A stretch of DNA of 45,230 nucleotides from Chitinophagaceae bacterium. Lineage in GTDB: Bacteria > Bacteroidota > Bacteroidia > Chitinophagales > Chitinophagaceae. A program made the position numbers and the translations under genes. The notes under the pieces are model-generated. The model did no database searches, was not told where the DNA came from, and worked only from the letters and a program-made list of their open reading frames with translations. How positions within the stretch are numbered: position 1 is the stretch's first letter; each line of letters opens with the position of its first letter. Where the stretch lies: NCBI GenBank assembly GCA_947452965.1, contig CANGEW010000015.1, positions 1-45,230 on the forward strand, read 5' to 3'. This document shows, piece after piece, positions 44,161 through 45,230 of the stretch.

Positions 44161-45230
44161 ATGTCTAATAACCATACAAAATCTTGGCTGCCTTTATTAT
44201 TTGGAATCACCCTTTCCATCGGAATGGTTATTGGATTTGTAATAAAAACAAATATCCCCGATAGTGCTTTTTTTAGCTATGATAAAAAAAATAGGCTTAA
44301 CGAAATCATGCAGCTTATTCAAAATAACTATGTGGATAGTATAGATATAAATAAAATTTCAGATACTGCCATTCAAGCAGCACTTGAAAAACTAGATCCT
44401 CACACCTCATTTATTCCAGCAAATGAATTAGAATCAGTAAATGAAAGAATCAGAGGAGATTTTTACGGTATTGGTGTAGAATACGAAATCATTGATGATA
44501 CTTTAACCGTTGTTAATTTATTGAAAGATGGTCCAGGTGAAAAGGCAGGGATTCAAAAAGGAGACCAATTTACTAGTGTGAACTCAAAAACTATTGCTGG
44601 TAATAAACTTTCAGCAGATACCATTGGTGATATTATCAGAAACGCAAATGAGATTAAAGTCAATCTATCTATAATAAGAAACCACAAAAAGATCAACACA
44701 GTCATTACCAAAGAAATTATTAATGTATCTAATGTCCAATCCTCATTCATGCTTACAAGCAATGTAGGATATATCAATTTAGAAGGATTCTCTAGCCACG
44801 CATATGCTGATTTTATGGATGCTTTATTAGACTTAAAAAAGAAAAAAGCCACTTCTCTGATTTTAGATCTTCGAGGAAATGGTGGTGGCGTGTTAGATGA
44901 GGCAGTTGAAATTGCTGATGAATTTTTAGACGGCGACAAGCTTGTTACTTATACAGAAGGCGTGCATTCTCCCAAGAAAGAATATAGATGCAGAAGATTA
45001 GGGCAATTTGAAAAAGGAACGCTCGTGGTTTTATGCGATCAACATTCGGCAAGTGCAAGTGAGATTTTATTGGGCGCCTTACAAGATTGGGGCAGAGCTA
45101 CCATAATAGGAAAAAATACTTTTGGCAAAGGATTAGTTCAAGAACAATTTGACTTGTCTGATCATAGCGCATTAAGACTAACCATAGCCAGATACTATAC
45201 ACCTTTTGGAAGATGCATTCAACGGTCTTA
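44161..45230 (+). CDS. S41 family C-terminal processing peptidase (3' end beyond window)
   Basis: The first 356 codons of a CtpA/Prc-type periplasmic protease; the gene continues past the right edge. A single N-terminal membrane anchor lies at about residues 10-28. DPHTSFIPA at 79-87 starts the family core, and a PDZ domain follows at about 95-180 (YGIGVEY, GPGEKAGIQKGDQF). The catalytic domain has LILDLRGNGGG at 233-243, the serine in SASASE (296-301, probably Ser298) and the lysine in TFGKG (Lys323). Such proteases trim C-termini or remove damaged periplasmic proteins. No stop or frameshift appears in the visible part. Confidence 0.92.
   Translation, partial: MSNNHTKSWLPLLFGITLSIGMVIGFVIKTNIPDSAFFSYDKKNRLNEIMQLIQNNYVDSIDINKISDTAIQAALEKLDPHTSFIPANELESVNERIRGDFYGIGVEYEIIDDTLTVVNLLKDGPGEKAGIQKGDQFTSVNSKTIAGNKLSADTIGDIIRNANEIKVNLSIIRNHKKINTVITKEIINVSNVQSSFMLTSNVGYINLEGFSSHAYADFMDALLDLKKKKATSLILDLRGNGGGVLDEAVEIADEFLDGDKLVTYTEGVHSPKKEYRCRRLGQFEKGTLVVLCDQHSASASEILLGALQDWGRATIIGKNTFGKGLVQEQFDLSDHSALRLTIARYYTPFGRCIQRS

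Noticed and set aside
44553..44939. A minus-strand open frame opposite the S41 protease gene
   Set aside because: The + strand encodes an intact protease with catalytic motifs through the whole stretch.

Overview
The window is an AT-rich chromosomal segment of a Bacteroidota bacterium. Three things point there: two proteins with C-terminal type IX secretion (T9SS) sorting domains and YPNPV/FPNPV-type motifs, an UpxY-type NusG paralogue, and -7 boxes of the TAnnTTTG type. The mixture of genes (GH3-family ligase, MtaB, very large Ig/beta-helix secreted protein, exosortase inside an exopolysaccharide operon) suggests Chitinophagaceae, but the sequence alone does not fix the genus.

Left end, 1-5729: the start of an ABC transporter permease (cut by the window), a dxr-rseP pair, a GH3-family ligase, and divergent mtaB on the + strand. 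These are ordinary chromosomal genes.

Centre, 5730-32386: one unbroken minus-strand run of 24 genes, read from wza to a CpsB-like phosphatase, with gaps below 100 bases and many short overlaps. In transcription order: Wza-like export lipoprotein, Wzc-like tyrosine kinase, UpxY antiterminator, AsnB amidotransferase, a GT4, a WlbA/WbpB-like dehydrogenase, Wzm/Wzt ABC exporter, FkbM methyltransferase, GT32, four more glycosyltransferases (two GT4, one GT-A-like, one GT-B-like), a WcaI-like GT4, a membrane acyltransferase, GT2, GT4, a Wzy-like polytopic protein, GT4, a small exosortase, a NodU-type carbamoyltransferase, GT2, and the PHP-type phosphatase. This is a locus for a decorated surface polysaccharide (amidated, carbamoylated, acylated, methylated) controlled by tyrosine phosphorylation. 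No Wzx flippase and no initiating phosphoglycosyltransferase are present.

Just upstream of wza, separated by an intrinsic terminator, lies a 63-residue gene whose product is almost only a signal peptide plus a C-terminal PID-glycine-helix-basic tail. It looks like the substrate (PID-CTERM type) of the exosortase encoded about 23 kb further down the operon. Exosortase, Wzy-like protein, polysaccharide locus and this mini-protein together form the most interesting system in the window: a probable protein-sorting or glycan-anchoring device that is little characterised experimentally.

Right end, 32772-45230: an 8.8-kb gene for a giant T9SS-exported Ig/beta-helix protein, a second T9SS-exported protein, an N-acetylglucosamine-kinase-like gene, and a divergent S41 C-terminal processing protease cut by the window end. 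No tRNA, rRNA, CRISPR array or insertion sequence was seen, and no gap between genes exceeds 300 bases. Seven of the 24 operon genes appear to start with TTG and one with GTG, all of them glycan-assembly genes.
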